A program made the translations under genes and the position numbers. From Spirochaetaceae bacterium (GTDB lineage: Bacteria > Spirochaetota > Spirochaetia > Treponematales > Breznakiellaceae): DNA of 6,776 nt. Of the stretch, positions 1 to 6,388 are shown in pieces (within the stretch, counting starts at the first letter, position 1; every line of letters starts with the position of its first letter). The stretch spans positions 1 to 6,776 of the forward strand of contig JAITAM010000173.1 in the NCBI GenBank assembly GCA_031284085.1, written 5' to 3'. The notes beneath the pieces are model-generated. The model saw only the letters and a program-made list of their open reading frames with translations, was not told where the DNA came from and ran no database searches.

Positions 1-110
1 AGCGCCGCCTTGAGAACAAGCCGAGTCGTTTTCTTGTTGAGCTTGAGGATATAATTCCGCTTTATACAGAAGAGGGGCGGCATCGCGATATACAGCTAAG
101 CTTATTTTAA
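1..110 (+). CDS. C-terminal end of a UvrD/Rep/PcrA-family ATP-dependent DNA helicase (5' partial)
   Basis: Reading in the frame that starts at base 3, 35 codons run to a TAA at 108-110; the gene begins outside the window. The visible tail reads RRLENKPSRFLVELEDII and then a short acidic and polar stretch ending in LSLF. The PSRFL.EL signature is the conserved end of the second RecA-like core of superfamily I helicases (UvrD, Rep and PcrA end their cores with PSRF[IL].E[LI]P). Such enzymes unwind DNA 3'-to-5' in repair and replication restart. The catalytic motifs lie upstream of the window and cannot be checked, and the exact subfamily cannot be set from this tail. The protein ends about 20 residues after the PSRF motif, so it lacks the long C-terminal extension of E. 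coli UvrD, at least as far as can be judged. Confidence 0.68.
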   Translation, partial: RRLENKPSRFLVELEDIIPLYTEEGRHRDIQLSLF

Positions 111-125
111 CCGCACCGCTTGGTT

Positions 126-140
126 GGAGGTCTGACCCTT
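126..140 (+). repeat. Solitary copy of the GGAGGTCTGACCC repeat
   Basis: The 13-mer GGAGGTCTGACCC followed by TT matches exactly the core unit found four times in the array at 6389-6559 and lies in the same orientation. Only one copy is present here, 16 nt after the helicase stop codon. It is best read as a dispersed REP-like element related to the transposase gene at the right edge. Confidence 0.8.
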
Positions 141-146
141 CCTAGA

Positions 147-164
147 ACAGGCCGGCCGGCCTGT
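147..164. other. Perfect 18-bp GC-rich palindrome
   Basis: ACAGGCCGGCCGGCCTGT is identical to its own reverse complement. It sits 6 nt after the solitary repeat and 17 nt before the -35 box of the lipoprotein gene. As RNA it could fold into a GC hairpin ending the helicase transcript, but no T-run follows (the next bases are GGGTTGAAA). As DNA it is a two-fold symmetric site that could bind a dimeric regulator. The sequence does not decide between these roles. Confidence 0.6.
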
Positions 165-180
165 GGGTTGAAATATTGTC

Positions 181-209
181 TTGCTTCCATCAGAAAATTA
201 AGTTATACT
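181..209 (+). promoter_or_regulatory. Sigma-70-type promoter for the solute-binding lipoprotein gene
   Basis: TTGCTT (181-186) and TATACT (204-209) are separated by 17 nt, the optimal spacing. The -10 matches five of six consensus bases and the -35 four of six. Transcription would start near 216, giving a leader of about 20 nt that carries the strong ribosome binding site AGAAGGAGG (224-232), five bases before the ATG. Confidence 0.6.
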
Positions 210-237
210 ATTCTATATTTTTGAGAAGGAGGACAAT

Positions 238-1821
238 ATGCAGAAATATTCTAGATATATTCTGTATGTCGTATTGGTGACGGCTCTTTTAAGCGCCTGT
301 CAAAAGAAAGATGATCAGCAGGGAGGTGCTAATGCAGGCGCTAAGCCGGTTGAAATTACCGTTGAAGTGTTTGATCGCGGTACAGACGGTGGAAAAACCG
401 ATCCTGCAAACAATGAGTGGACCAAATGGATACAGGAGAAGGTACTTAAAGATGAAAACATCATCGTTAAGTTTAAGAAAGTCCCGCGCTGGGAAGAAGT
501 AGAAGCGCTTAATGCAATGGTTGCTGCGGGGGACCTTCCCGATGTGTGCCTCTCTTATTCCAGCGAGCTTATTGCAAACTATCGGGATTTAGGCGGATTG
601 TTTGACATGGCGCCCCATGTCGATACAACGCTTAAGGACTTAAAAGCATTCTTGGGTCCCGACACGGCGCTGCCCGGACGAGACCTCATCAGGCGCAACG
701 AAAACCCGCAGACAAAGCAGATATTTTCAATTCCGGCAAGACGCACGAACGTAGCAATGCGCAATATGTTTATCCGCAAAGATTGGCTTGACAAACTCGG
801 AATGCCTCTGCCCACAACAACCGAAGAGTTCTATGCGGCGTTAAAAGCGTTTAAGGAACAGGATCCGGGTAATGTTGGGCGCGATAGGGTTGTTCCTTTT
901 ATTATGACCAACAATGCTTTCTGGGGACTTCAAACGATTGCCTATGCCTTCATTGATCCGAATATCTCAAGAAAGGAGCGCTGGACTCATATTGTTGTCG
1001 ACCGTTACTTACTTGTTCCGGGCTATAAAGAGGGTATTCGCTTTGCAAACAGAATGTTCAATGAAGGGCTCATTGACCCCGATTTTCCCCTTCACAAGGA
1101 AGATGATGTATACAACGCTATAAAGAGCGGTGTTGTCGGAGCTTACAGCGACAACTGGGACATGATTTATCGTGAGAGTCAGGCCATTTTGAGCGACTTG
1201 CAGAAGAACGTGCCGGACGCCGAGATGGTTCCGGTTGATTGTCTTACGGGAGCTGCTTCATACAGCCACAAGAGCGCGTATGATCCGGCAGGTGTAAACT
1301 TCTTTGTGCCGGTTACTTCAAAGAACCCTGAAGCTGCTTTGCGCTATGTCAACTGGCTTGCCCGCTTTGAGAATTACAATTTCCTCCAGATAGGTCCTGA
1401 AGGAGTTACCCACGAGGTCGTCGACGGTGTTCCCAAGATAAAAACCGTTACCGGCCCTTGGATTCAAAACAGTCCGCAGAATATCGACTATACATATCAT
1501 ATAAACGGTCTTGATTTGAATGATGAAGCCAAAAACGCACGAGCTTTGGCGAGCGGCTACCCGTGGCCTGCGGAGATTATTGAGAATTCATACAATATAG
1601 CAATGAACAATGCGGCCCCCGATCCGGTTGTTCCGGTGCCGCTTTCTGCGGCAGGTCCTGTTATGCAGACGCTGACCGATAGATCAAACGTTATCCTTAC
1701 GCAAGCAGTTACCTCTTCTCCTGCAAACTTTGAGCAGGTATGGGAAAGAGGTATACAAGAGTGGCTTAGTTCCGGCGCTCAAGCGGTCGTAGACGAAAGA
1801 ATAGAAAAGTATTTTGAATAA
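238..1821 (+). CDS. Extracellular solute-binding lipoprotein of an ABC transporter (family 1, LplA/YtcQ-like)
   Basis: The 527-residue protein begins with a lipoprotein signal: basic MQKYSR, a hydrophobic stretch (residues 7-18) and the lipobox LSAC, so Cys21 is the predicted lipidated residue. A polar linker (about 22-38, QKKDDQQGG) leads into the mature domain, which starts EITVEVFDRG and continues with VAAGDLPDV, typical of family 1 sugar-binding proteins. The length suits the large LplA/YtcQ/LipO-like group, which feed oligosaccharides or complex glycans to CUT1 importers; the ligand cannot be read from sequence. The protein would be membrane-anchored in the periplasm. The ATG is chosen because AGAAGGAGG lies five bases upstream and the signal peptide begins at once. 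No permease or ATPase gene accompanies it: the next gene is rnhA, on the other strand. It therefore looks like a monocistronic binding protein relying on permeases encoded elsewhere. Confidence 0.87.
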   Translation: MQKYSRYILYVVLVTALLSACQKKDDQQGGANAGAKPVEITVEVFDRGTDGGKTDPANNEWTKWIQEKVLKDENIIVKFKKVPRWEEVEALNAMVAAGDLPDVCLSYSSELIANYRDLGGLFDMAPHVDTTLKDLKAFLGPDTALPGRDLIRRNENPQTKQIFSIPARRTNVAMRNMFIRKDWLDKLGMPLPTTTEEFYAALKAFKEQDPGNVGRDRVVPFIMTNNAFWGLQTIAYAFIDPNISRKERWTHIVVDRYLLVPGYKEGIRFANRMFNEGLIDPDFPLHKEDDVYNAIKSGVVGAYSDNWDMIYRESQAILSDLQKNVPDAEMVPVDCLTGAASYSHKSAYDPAGVNFFVPVTSKNPEAALRYVNWLARFENYNFLQIGPEGVTHEVVDGVPKIKTVTGPWIQNSPQNIDYTYHINGLDLNDEAKNARALASGYPWPAEIIENSYNIAMNNAAPDPVVPVPLSAAGPVMQTLTDRSNVILTQAVTSSPANFEQVWERGIQEWLSSGAQAVVDERIEKYFE

Positions 1822-1824
1822 AAC

Positions 1825-1851
1825 CCTCTCCTGTTCATAGAACAAGAGAGG
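1825..1851 (+). terminator. Hairpin directly after the lipoprotein gene
   Basis: The arms CCTCTCCTGTTC (1825-1836) and GAACAAGAGAGG (1840-1851) pair with one C/A mismatch around a three-base loop, four bases after the stop codon. No T-run follows at once, so it is a weak intrinsic terminator by itself. Its 3' arm shares 1847-1851 with the next, longer hairpin, so the two folds exclude each other. Confidence 0.5.
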
Positions 1852-1913
1852 ATGAGTGTTCCTTTCTGGAGTGCATTGTCGCACTTTGCATTGTAGAAAG
1901 GAACTCATCCTCT
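1847..1913 (+). terminator. Long 19-bp hairpin between the convergent lipoprotein and rnhA genes
   Basis: The arms are AGAGGATGAG plus TTCCTTTCT (1847-1856 and 1859-1867) and AGAAAGGAACTCATCCTCT (1895-1913). They give 19 base pairs with one two-base bulge (TG, 1857-1858). The 27-base loop holds a smaller AGTGC/GCACT stem (1870-1885). The tail is TTATAAAA, a poor T-run. It may serve as a terminator or as a 3'-end stabiliser for the lipoprotein mRNA. The symmetric stem would also form in transcripts from the rnhA side. Confidence 0.55.
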
Positions 1914-1932
1914 TATAAAACTACCAAACAGC

Positions 1933-1966
1933 CTGCCGCATTGCATTGCATCGCATGGTACGGCAG
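1933..1966 (-). terminator. Possible rnhA terminator hairpin with a pentamer repeat in its loop
   Basis: CTGCCG (1933-1938) and CGGCAG (1961-1966) form a six-base-pair stem about 50 nt beyond the rnhA stop. On the minus strand it is followed by GCTGTTTGGTAGTTTTAT, a moderately T-rich tail. The 22-base loop holds most of four tandem pentamers, GCATT GCATT GCATC GCATG (1938-1957). The large loop makes it a weak candidate. Confidence 0.3.
1938..1957. repeat. Four tandem GCATN pentamers
   Basis: GCATT, GCATT, GCATC and GCATG follow each other without gaps in the non-coding stretch between the lipoprotein gene and rnhA. It is a short simple-sequence tract that could change length by slippage. Being intergenic it would not shift a reading frame. 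Confidence 0.6.
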
Positions 1967-2017
1967 AAAGCGCACGGCCCTATGCCGGCAAGAACCTACG
2001 GACCTTGAAAGTAAAGA

Positions 2018-2464
2018 TTAAAACAGAGCTTCAATAGCCGCCTTTGCGGCGTGGTCGCAAAGCTCATTGTATTCATTACCGTCATGTCCTTTGATCCAAT
2101 ACCATTCGATATGGAACTTGCGCGTAATACGATCAAGGCGCTGCCACAAATCTTTGTTTTTAACCGGTTGCTTGTTGCTTGCCTTCCACGCATTGTATTT
2201 CCATCCTCCTATCCATTCGGTTATGCCTTTTACTACGTACTGAGAATCGCTAAACACCTGCACAATATCAGGCGGAGTAGGAAACGAACAAAGCTTTTCA
2301 AATGCCGAAAGAACGGCATAAAGCTCCATGCGGTTGTTGGTGGTCTCCGGAGCAGCGCCGGATCCTCGATCAATAATGTCTGTCCCTTCTAATATGATAA
2401 AAGCCCAGCCGCCCGGACCGGGATTAAGAGAACAGCTCCCATCAGTATAAATAGTCATTTGCAT
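2018..2464 (-). CDS. rnhA: Ribonuclease HI
   Basis: The 148-residue protein has the full RNase HI fold and length. It cuts the RNA strand of RNA-DNA hybrids, removing R-loops and replication primers in the cytoplasm with two metal ions. The catalytic set is visible: Asp8 in YTDGS, Glu47 in NNRMEL, Asp73 in FSDSQYV, His127 in IKGHDGN and Asp137 in LCDHAAK. The basic-protrusion region with its tryptophan-rich stretch (WIGGWKYNAWKASNKQPVKNKDLW, in two parts: residues 84-93 and 94-107) is also present, so this is the E. coli-like HI type. The start MQMTIYTDGS is uncertain by two residues, as a second ATG is at codon 3. Neither start has a recognisable Shine-Dalgarno site. The gene is convergent with the lipoprotein gene and divergent from asnS, with 130 nt between the rnhA and asnS starts. 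Confidence 0.96.
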   Translation of the reverse strand: MQMTIYTDGSCSLNPGPGGWAFIILEGTDIIDRGSGAAPETTNNRMELYAVLSAFEKLCSFPTPPDIVQVFSDSQYVVKGITEWIGGWKYNAWKASNKQPVKNKDLWQRLDRITRKFHIEWYWIKGHDGNEYNELCDHAAKAAIEALF

Positions 2465-2559
2465 AATTATTAGAACGGCATAAAACGGCTTAATATATCC
2501 CCAAAATACAGCTCTATTTCAGCCGGCCTATGGCTGCGGCTGTATGAAGCAAGCCTCTC

Positions 2560-2588
2560 TTGCGTACGGAACTTGGCCGTGTTAGACT
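2560..2588 (+). promoter_or_regulatory. Candidate asnS promoter placed for a leaderless transcript
   Basis: TTGCGT (2560-2565) and TAGACT (2583-2588) are spaced by exactly 17 nt. The -10 matches four of six consensus bases and the -35 only three. Six bases separate the -10 from the ATG at 2595, which puts the expected transcription start at or next to the first codon. No Shine-Dalgarno site precedes the ATG, consistent with this reading. Confidence 0.33.
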
Positions 2589-2594
2589 TGATAC

Positions 2595-3962
2595 ATGGCA
2601 GCGCTTATTAAAGACATATTAAAACTTCATGCCGCTTCACAAGACGTGGTAGTTCGCGGCTGGGTCAGGACTAAACGGGAGTTAAAAAACCTTACGTTTA
2701 TTGAAGTGAATGACGGCTCCTCTCTTACCGGTATTCAATGTACCTTTGATCACCCTCAGGCGGATCTTTCGACCGGCGCTTCAGTCGAAGTACACGGCAA
2801 ACTCGTGCCGTCTCCTGCCAAAGGACAGGCCGTTGAACTGGCTGCACAATCCGTAACCGTTATCGGCAAAGCTGATCCTGAAAGCTACCCGCTTCAAAAG
2901 AAGCGTCATTCTTTTGAATTCCTGAGGGAGATTGCCCATCTGCGCGCCCGCACCACTACCTTCGGTGCGGTAGCCCGCGTGCGAAGCCGGCTCGCCTTTG
3001 CCGTCCATGAATTCTTTCATCAAAACGGCTTTCAATATGTACATACGCCTATAATAACTGCTTCCGATGCGGAAGGCGCAGGCGCTTTGTTTCAGGTAAC
3101 GACTCTTAACCCTGAAGAGATCGCTCGATCAGGAACCGCGCCCGACTATCAGCGTGATTTCTTCGGTAAAAAGAGCTTCCTCACGGTATCCGGACAGTTA
3201 GAAGCGGAAACTTATGCAACGGCTCTTTCACGGGTATACACTTTCGGCCCTACGTTCCGGGCAGAGAATTCCAATACGACTCGGCATCTGGCGGAATTCT
3301 GGATGATAGAGCCTGAGCTTGCCTTTGCCGACCTCAATGATCTTATGCGCCTTACTGAGGACTTCCTGAAATTCCTCCTAAATACGGTGCTGAGCGATTG
3401 TGAAGCTGACCTGCATTTCTTTGATACACATATTGAAAAAGGTATCCTTGCTTCCTTAAAGGCTGTGCTTGATTCTCATTTTACCCATATTCCTTACACT
3501 GAGGCGCTCATTGAACTGGAAAAAGCCGCCGCCGATACGTTTGAATTTAAGCCTGTCTGGGGTTGTGATTTGCAAACCGAGCATGAGCGTTTTCTTACGG
3601 AGAAAGTAGCGGGCGGGCCGGTTATCCTGAGCGATTACCCTAAGGAAATAAAAGCTTTTTATATGAAGTTGAACCCCGACGGGAAGACGGTGCGGGCAAT
3701 GGATCTTCTTGTGCCGCGGCTTGGTGAGATTATCGGCGGCAGCCAGCGTGAAGACGACCTTGCCGTACTGGAAGGCCGTATGCGGGAATTGGGCATGAAT
3801 CTGCACGAATACCGGTGGTATCTGGATTTGCGCCGCTACGGCAGCGTTCCGCACGCCGGTTTTGGTATGGGCTTTGAGAGGCTTGTGCAGTACGTTACCG
3901 GTATGGCAAATATCCGCGATGTAATTCCTTATCCTCGTGCAGTAGGGCAAGCGGACTTCTAA
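2595..3962 (+). CDS. asnS: Asparaginyl-tRNA synthetase (class IIb)
   Basis: The 455-residue enzyme attaches asparagine to tRNA-Asn with ATP. The N-terminal OB-fold anticodon-binding domain (about 17-100) has VVVRGWVRTKRELKNLTFIEVN, split here as residues 18-27 and 28-39. Motif 1 is around AVHEFFHQNGFQYVHTPIIT (about 136-155). FFGKKSFLTVSGQLEAE and then motif 2, FRAENSNTTRHLAEFWMIEP with Arg222 and Glu224, are diagnostic of AsnRS as opposed to AspRS or LysRS. Motif 3 is GFGMGFERLV with Arg429, followed by the family tail IRDVIPYPR. The length is close to the E. coli enzyme. The ATG is supported because the OB fold begins right after it, although no Shine-Dalgarno is visible. Presence of this enzyme implies direct asparaginylation and not only the amidotransferase route. 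No obvious strong terminator follows; a four-base-pair AGCC/GGCT stem lies at 3964-3974. Confidence 0.97.
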   Translation: MAALIKDILKLHAASQDVVVRGWVRTKRELKNLTFIEVNDGSSLTGIQCTFDHPQADLSTGASVEVHGKLVPSPAKGQAVELAAQSVTVIGKADPESYPLQKKRHSFEFLREIAHLRARTTTFGAVARVRSRLAFAVHEFFHQNGFQYVHTPIITASDAEGAGALFQVTTLNPEEIARSGTAPDYQRDFFGKKSFLTVSGQLEAETYATALSRVYTFGPTFRAENSNTTRHLAEFWMIEPELAFADLNDLMRLTEDFLKFLLNTVLSDCEADLHFFDTHIEKGILASLKAVLDSHFTHIPYTEALIELEKAAADTFEFKPVWGCDLQTEHERFLTEKVAGGPVILSDYPKEIKAFYMKLNPDGKTVRAMDLLVPRLGEIIGGSQREDDLAVLEGRMRELGMNLHEYRWYLDLRRYGSVPHAGFGMGFERLVQYVTGMANIRDVIPYPRAVGQADF

Positions 3963-3973
3963 GAGCCGCAGGC

Positions 3974-4070
3974 TGTTTCAAAGTTTTCGGCGCTGTTGTC
4001 GGGAACGGCGGTACGGCTTTTTGCACGCCAGCGTGTTTCAAAGTTTCGGTCTTGCTGTCGGGAACGGCGG
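3974..4070 (+). repeat. Two imperfect direct repeats of about 38 nt, 60-nt period
   Basis: Copy 1 spans 3974-4011 and copy 2 spans 4034-4070. Both begin TGTTTCAAAG and both end TGTCGGGAACGGCGG; the middle differs by one deleted base and several substitutions. Each copy contains CAAAGTTT followed after 11 nt (copy 1) or 10 nt (copy 2) by GTCGGGAA. This resembles the sigma-28 consensus TAAAGTTT-N11-GCCGATAA (seven of eight and five of eight). The copies lie between asnS and the chemoreceptor gene. They could be tandem flagellar-class promoters or a small dispersed repeat; the -10 match is weak. Confidence 0.6.
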
Positions 4071-4072
4071 AC

Positions 4073-4084
4073 GACTCTAGAGTC
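4073..4084. other. Perfect 12-bp palindrome upstream of the chemoreceptor gene
   Basis: GACTCTAGAGTC is its own reverse complement and lies 102 nt before the ATG, directly after the second direct repeat and seven bases before a consensus-like TTGACA (4091-4096). No good -10 box follows that TTGACA at normal spacing. It could be an operator, but nothing else in the window repeats it. Confidence 0.4.
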
Positions 4085-4152
4085 CCTTGCTTGACACTGC
4101 CCGTCGGATACAGGAAGCGGCACACGGTCCATTCTTTTTGTCCTGCAAAAAC

Positions 4153-4177
4153 TATATTCATTTCATTCTTAAAGGAG
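4153..4177 (+). promoter_or_regulatory. Possible -10 box and ribosome binding site that fix the chemoreceptor start
   Basis: AAAGGAG (4171-4177) stands eight bases before the ATG at 4186 and settles the start. The upstream in-frame ATG at 4087 has no such site and would add 33 non-membrane residues before the signal-anchor helix. TATATT (4153-4158) is a possible -10 box, but no convincing -35 lies 16-18 nt upstream of it. The ribosome site is solid; the promoter is a guess. Confidence 0.55.
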
Positions 4178-4185
4178 ACTTAATT

Positions 4186-6372
4186 ATGAAAATCGGCGTT
4201 AAACTGGTAAGCACTATCAGTATTGTCAACCTCCTCGGTATCGGACTTTTAGTCGGCGTTACCCTCATCGAATCGCAGCGGGCAATCGGCAGCCTTGCCG
4301 ACGAAGAGGCGCACGGTATTGCAATGCAGACCGGTGGACAAATAGGCAAATGGTTTGAGGAGTATCTGGGTGTAACACGCACTCTGGCACAAATAATGGA
4401 AGCCTATAAAGAGGTATCGGTCGAAGAAAGGCGGAACTACTTCAATACAATGCTGAGGCAAGTGTTGTCGTCAACCCCCCTTTTAACCAGCATCTATGCC
4501 AACTGGTCGCCTAACGGGCTTGACGGCAGGGATGCAGACTACGCAAACATGCCCGGCACCGATGAGTCAGGGCGCTTTATTCCCCTGTGGACATGGTCTG
4601 ACAGCAAAATCTCGCTGAGTTATATACGAGGATTTGACTGGGAAGCGCTCAAGCAAGCCTCCTATTTCGGCACGGAATATATACTTGAGCCTTCTTTATA
4701 TACAGGAGTACAAAGAAGCGTTTTAATCGCAAATATGGGCGAGCCGATAAGAGACACGGATTCAGGCGAGATCATAGGAGCGGTAGGATGCAGTCTCGAA
4801 CTGTCGACCATACAGACTATGCTAGAAGAGATTAAACCGTTCGGCGATGGCCATGCCTTCCTTTTCAGTCCGAGCGGTATTGTCGCAGCTCACAGCGACT
4901 CGAAACGGCTGGGTAAGAATATGCGCGAGTCCGAGCAGGATACCTTCGGTCCCTTCCTTGACACTATGGTTGATGCGGTCAGCAAAGGAACCAGCATTAC
5001 CCTCTCATACCGTCTGCCCAATACCGATACCGTCATGCAGTACTATGCGGTGCCGTTTAGCATCGGGCGCGCACGCCAGCCTTGGACCTTGGTTGTCGGC
5101 GTTTCACGCAAGACCATTATGGCGCCGGTCTATCGAATGGGCGTTATAAGCCTCATCATCGGCATTCTTACCATTGCGCTTATGTCCATCGGCGCCATCG
5201 TAATCGCCCGTTCCATAAGCCGCCCCATCGCCTATACCATGACGATTCTCAAAGACATCGCCGAAGGCGACCTCACCCAAGAGATCAAAATAGATTCCCA
5301 CGACGAGCTGGGCGATCTTGTCCGCTATTTGAACTTCACCATAGACAAGATCAAACACCTTGTCCTTTCCGTGCGGAAAGAGGCGCAGGCTCTTTCTTTA
5401 ACCGCCATTGACCTTGCCTCTAACATGACCGAGACGGCAGCTTCCATCAACCAAATCACCGCAAACATCAAAAGCATCGAGCCTAAAACCAATAGACAAG
5501 CGGAAAGCGTCAAAAGCACTCATGCCGTCATGGGGCAGGTTGTAGAAGACATCGATCTTATAAACACCCAGATTCAGAAGCAGAGCAACTGTGTAAATGA
5601 ATCCTCAAGCGCGGTGGAGCAGATGCTTGCAAACATTCAAAGCGTAACGCAGACCCTTATCAAGAACGAAGCTAACGTAACAAAGCTTGCACAAGCTTCT
5701 GAACTGGGACGCACAGGTTTAGAGAAAGTCTCAGGCGATATTCAAGCGATAGCTAAGGAGTCGGCGGGCTTGCTTGAGATCAACGCCGTCATGGAGACCA
5801 TCGCAAAGCAGACGAGTCTTTTGAGCATGAATGCTGCGGTAGAGGCTGCACATGCGGGAGAATCGGGAAAAGGCTTTGCCGTTGTCGCAGGCGAGATACG
5901 CAAACTTGCCGAGTCTTCGACTGCGCAGTCAAAGACCATAAGCGAAGTCTTGAACAAGATAAAGGACTCAATAGACAAGATAACTCAAGCCACGAACGCA
6001 GTCTTGCTGAACTTTGCGGCGATAAGCGAAGGGATGAAGACGGTAACGGATCAGGAGGCAAGTATTCGCAACGCTATGGAAGAGCAAGGGGCGGGTAGCA
6101 AAGCGATAATGGAGTCCATAGGCAGTCTGAACGAGATCACAGGTGAAGTGAATCGCAGTGCGCACAGGATGATAAGCGGCAGCCGTGAGGTGATAAAGGA
6201 AAGCGATATGCTTGAGCGGCTTACGGTAGAAATAGGGGATGGAATGCAAGAGATGGCATCCGGAGCGGAGCAGATAGACGAAGCGGTTCACAAGGTGAAT
6301 GACATAAGCACAGAGAACAAAAAGCAGATAGGGCTGGTTATGGTTGAGCTGCACAGGTTCAAGGTGAACTGA
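4186..6372 (+). CDS. Methyl-accepting chemotaxis protein with Cache-type sensor domain
   Basis: The 728-residue chemoreceptor spans the inner membrane. A first helix (about 7-28) leads to a large periplasmic region (29-317) that resembles a double Cache sensor, with [16 protein letters not shown] around Trp107 and [14 protein letters not shown] in the distal module. A second helix (about 319-341) is followed by HAMP (about 342-395: [20 protein letters not shown]). The cytoplasmic helical hairpin has its tip at [20 protein letters not shown], including Glu553 and His556, which contacts CheA and CheW. Both arms look longer than in E. coli Tsr. The C-terminus ends HRFKVN, without an NWETF-type CheR/CheB tether. 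The ligand is not deducible. Pro433 in the descending arm and His556 in place of the usual tip arginine are notable. The start is fixed by AAAGGAG eight bases upstream. No che or flagellar genes lie nearby, so it is a solitary receptor. Confidence 0.95.
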   Translation: MKIGVKLVSTISIVNLLGIGLLVGVTLIESQRAIGSLADEEAHGIAMQTGGQIGKWFEEYLGVTRTLAQIMEAYKEVSVEERRNYFNTMLRQVLSSTPLLTSIYANWSPNGLDGRDADYANMPGTDESGRFIPLWTWSDSKISLSYIRGFDWEALKQASYFGTEYILEPSLYTGVQRSVLIANMGEPIRDTDSGEIIGAVGCSLELSTIQTMLEEIKPFGDGHAFLFSPSGIVAAHSDSKRLGKNMRESEQDTFGPFLDTMVDAVSKGTSITLSYRLPNTDTVMQYYAVPFSIGRARQPWTLVVGVSRKTIMAPVYRMGVISLIIGILTIALMSIGAIVIARSISRPIAYTMTILKDIAEGDLTQEIKIDSHDELGDLVRYLNFTIDKIKHLVLSVRKEAQALSLTAIDLASNMTETAASINQITANIKSIEPKTNRQAESVKSTHAVMGQVVEDIDLINTQIQKQSNCVNESSSAVEQMLANIQSVTQTLIKNEANVTKLAQASELGRTGLEKVSGDIQAIAKESAGLLEINAVMETIAKQTSLLSMNAAVEAAHAGESGKGFAVVAGEIRKLAESSTAQSKTISEVLNKIKDSIDKITQATNAVLLNFAAISEGMKTVTDQEASIRNAMEEQGAGSKAIMESIGSLNEITGEVNRSAHRMISGSREVIKESDMLERLTVEIGDGMQEMASGAEQIDEAVHKVNDISTENKKQIGLVMVELHRFKVN

Positions 6373-6388
6373 CGGCGCACACCTCTCA

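Noticed and set aside
2051..2392. Plus-strand open frame of 113 codons opposite rnhA
   Set aside because: The minus strand carries the complete RNase HI catalytic set, so this frame is a shadow.
3456..3950. Minus-strand open frame of 164 codons inside asnS
   Set aside because: It is antisense to conserved motif regions of AsnRS, and its composition is that of a reversed coding strand.
4091..4119. Sigma-70 promoter built on TTGACA at 4091
   Set aside because: The bases 17 nt downstream are GAAGCG and no acceptable -10 lies at 15-19 nt; GGATAC is only 9-10 nt away.
3895..4161. Minus-strand open frame of 88 codons over the asnS-MCP spacer
   Set aside because: It overlaps the asnS end, reads through the direct repeats, and shows no family resemblance or ribosome site.
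4087..4185. N-terminal extension of the chemoreceptor from an upstream ATG
   Set aside because: The 33 extra codons lack a ribosome site and precede the membrane anchor, while AAAGGAG stands eight bases before the ATG at 4186.
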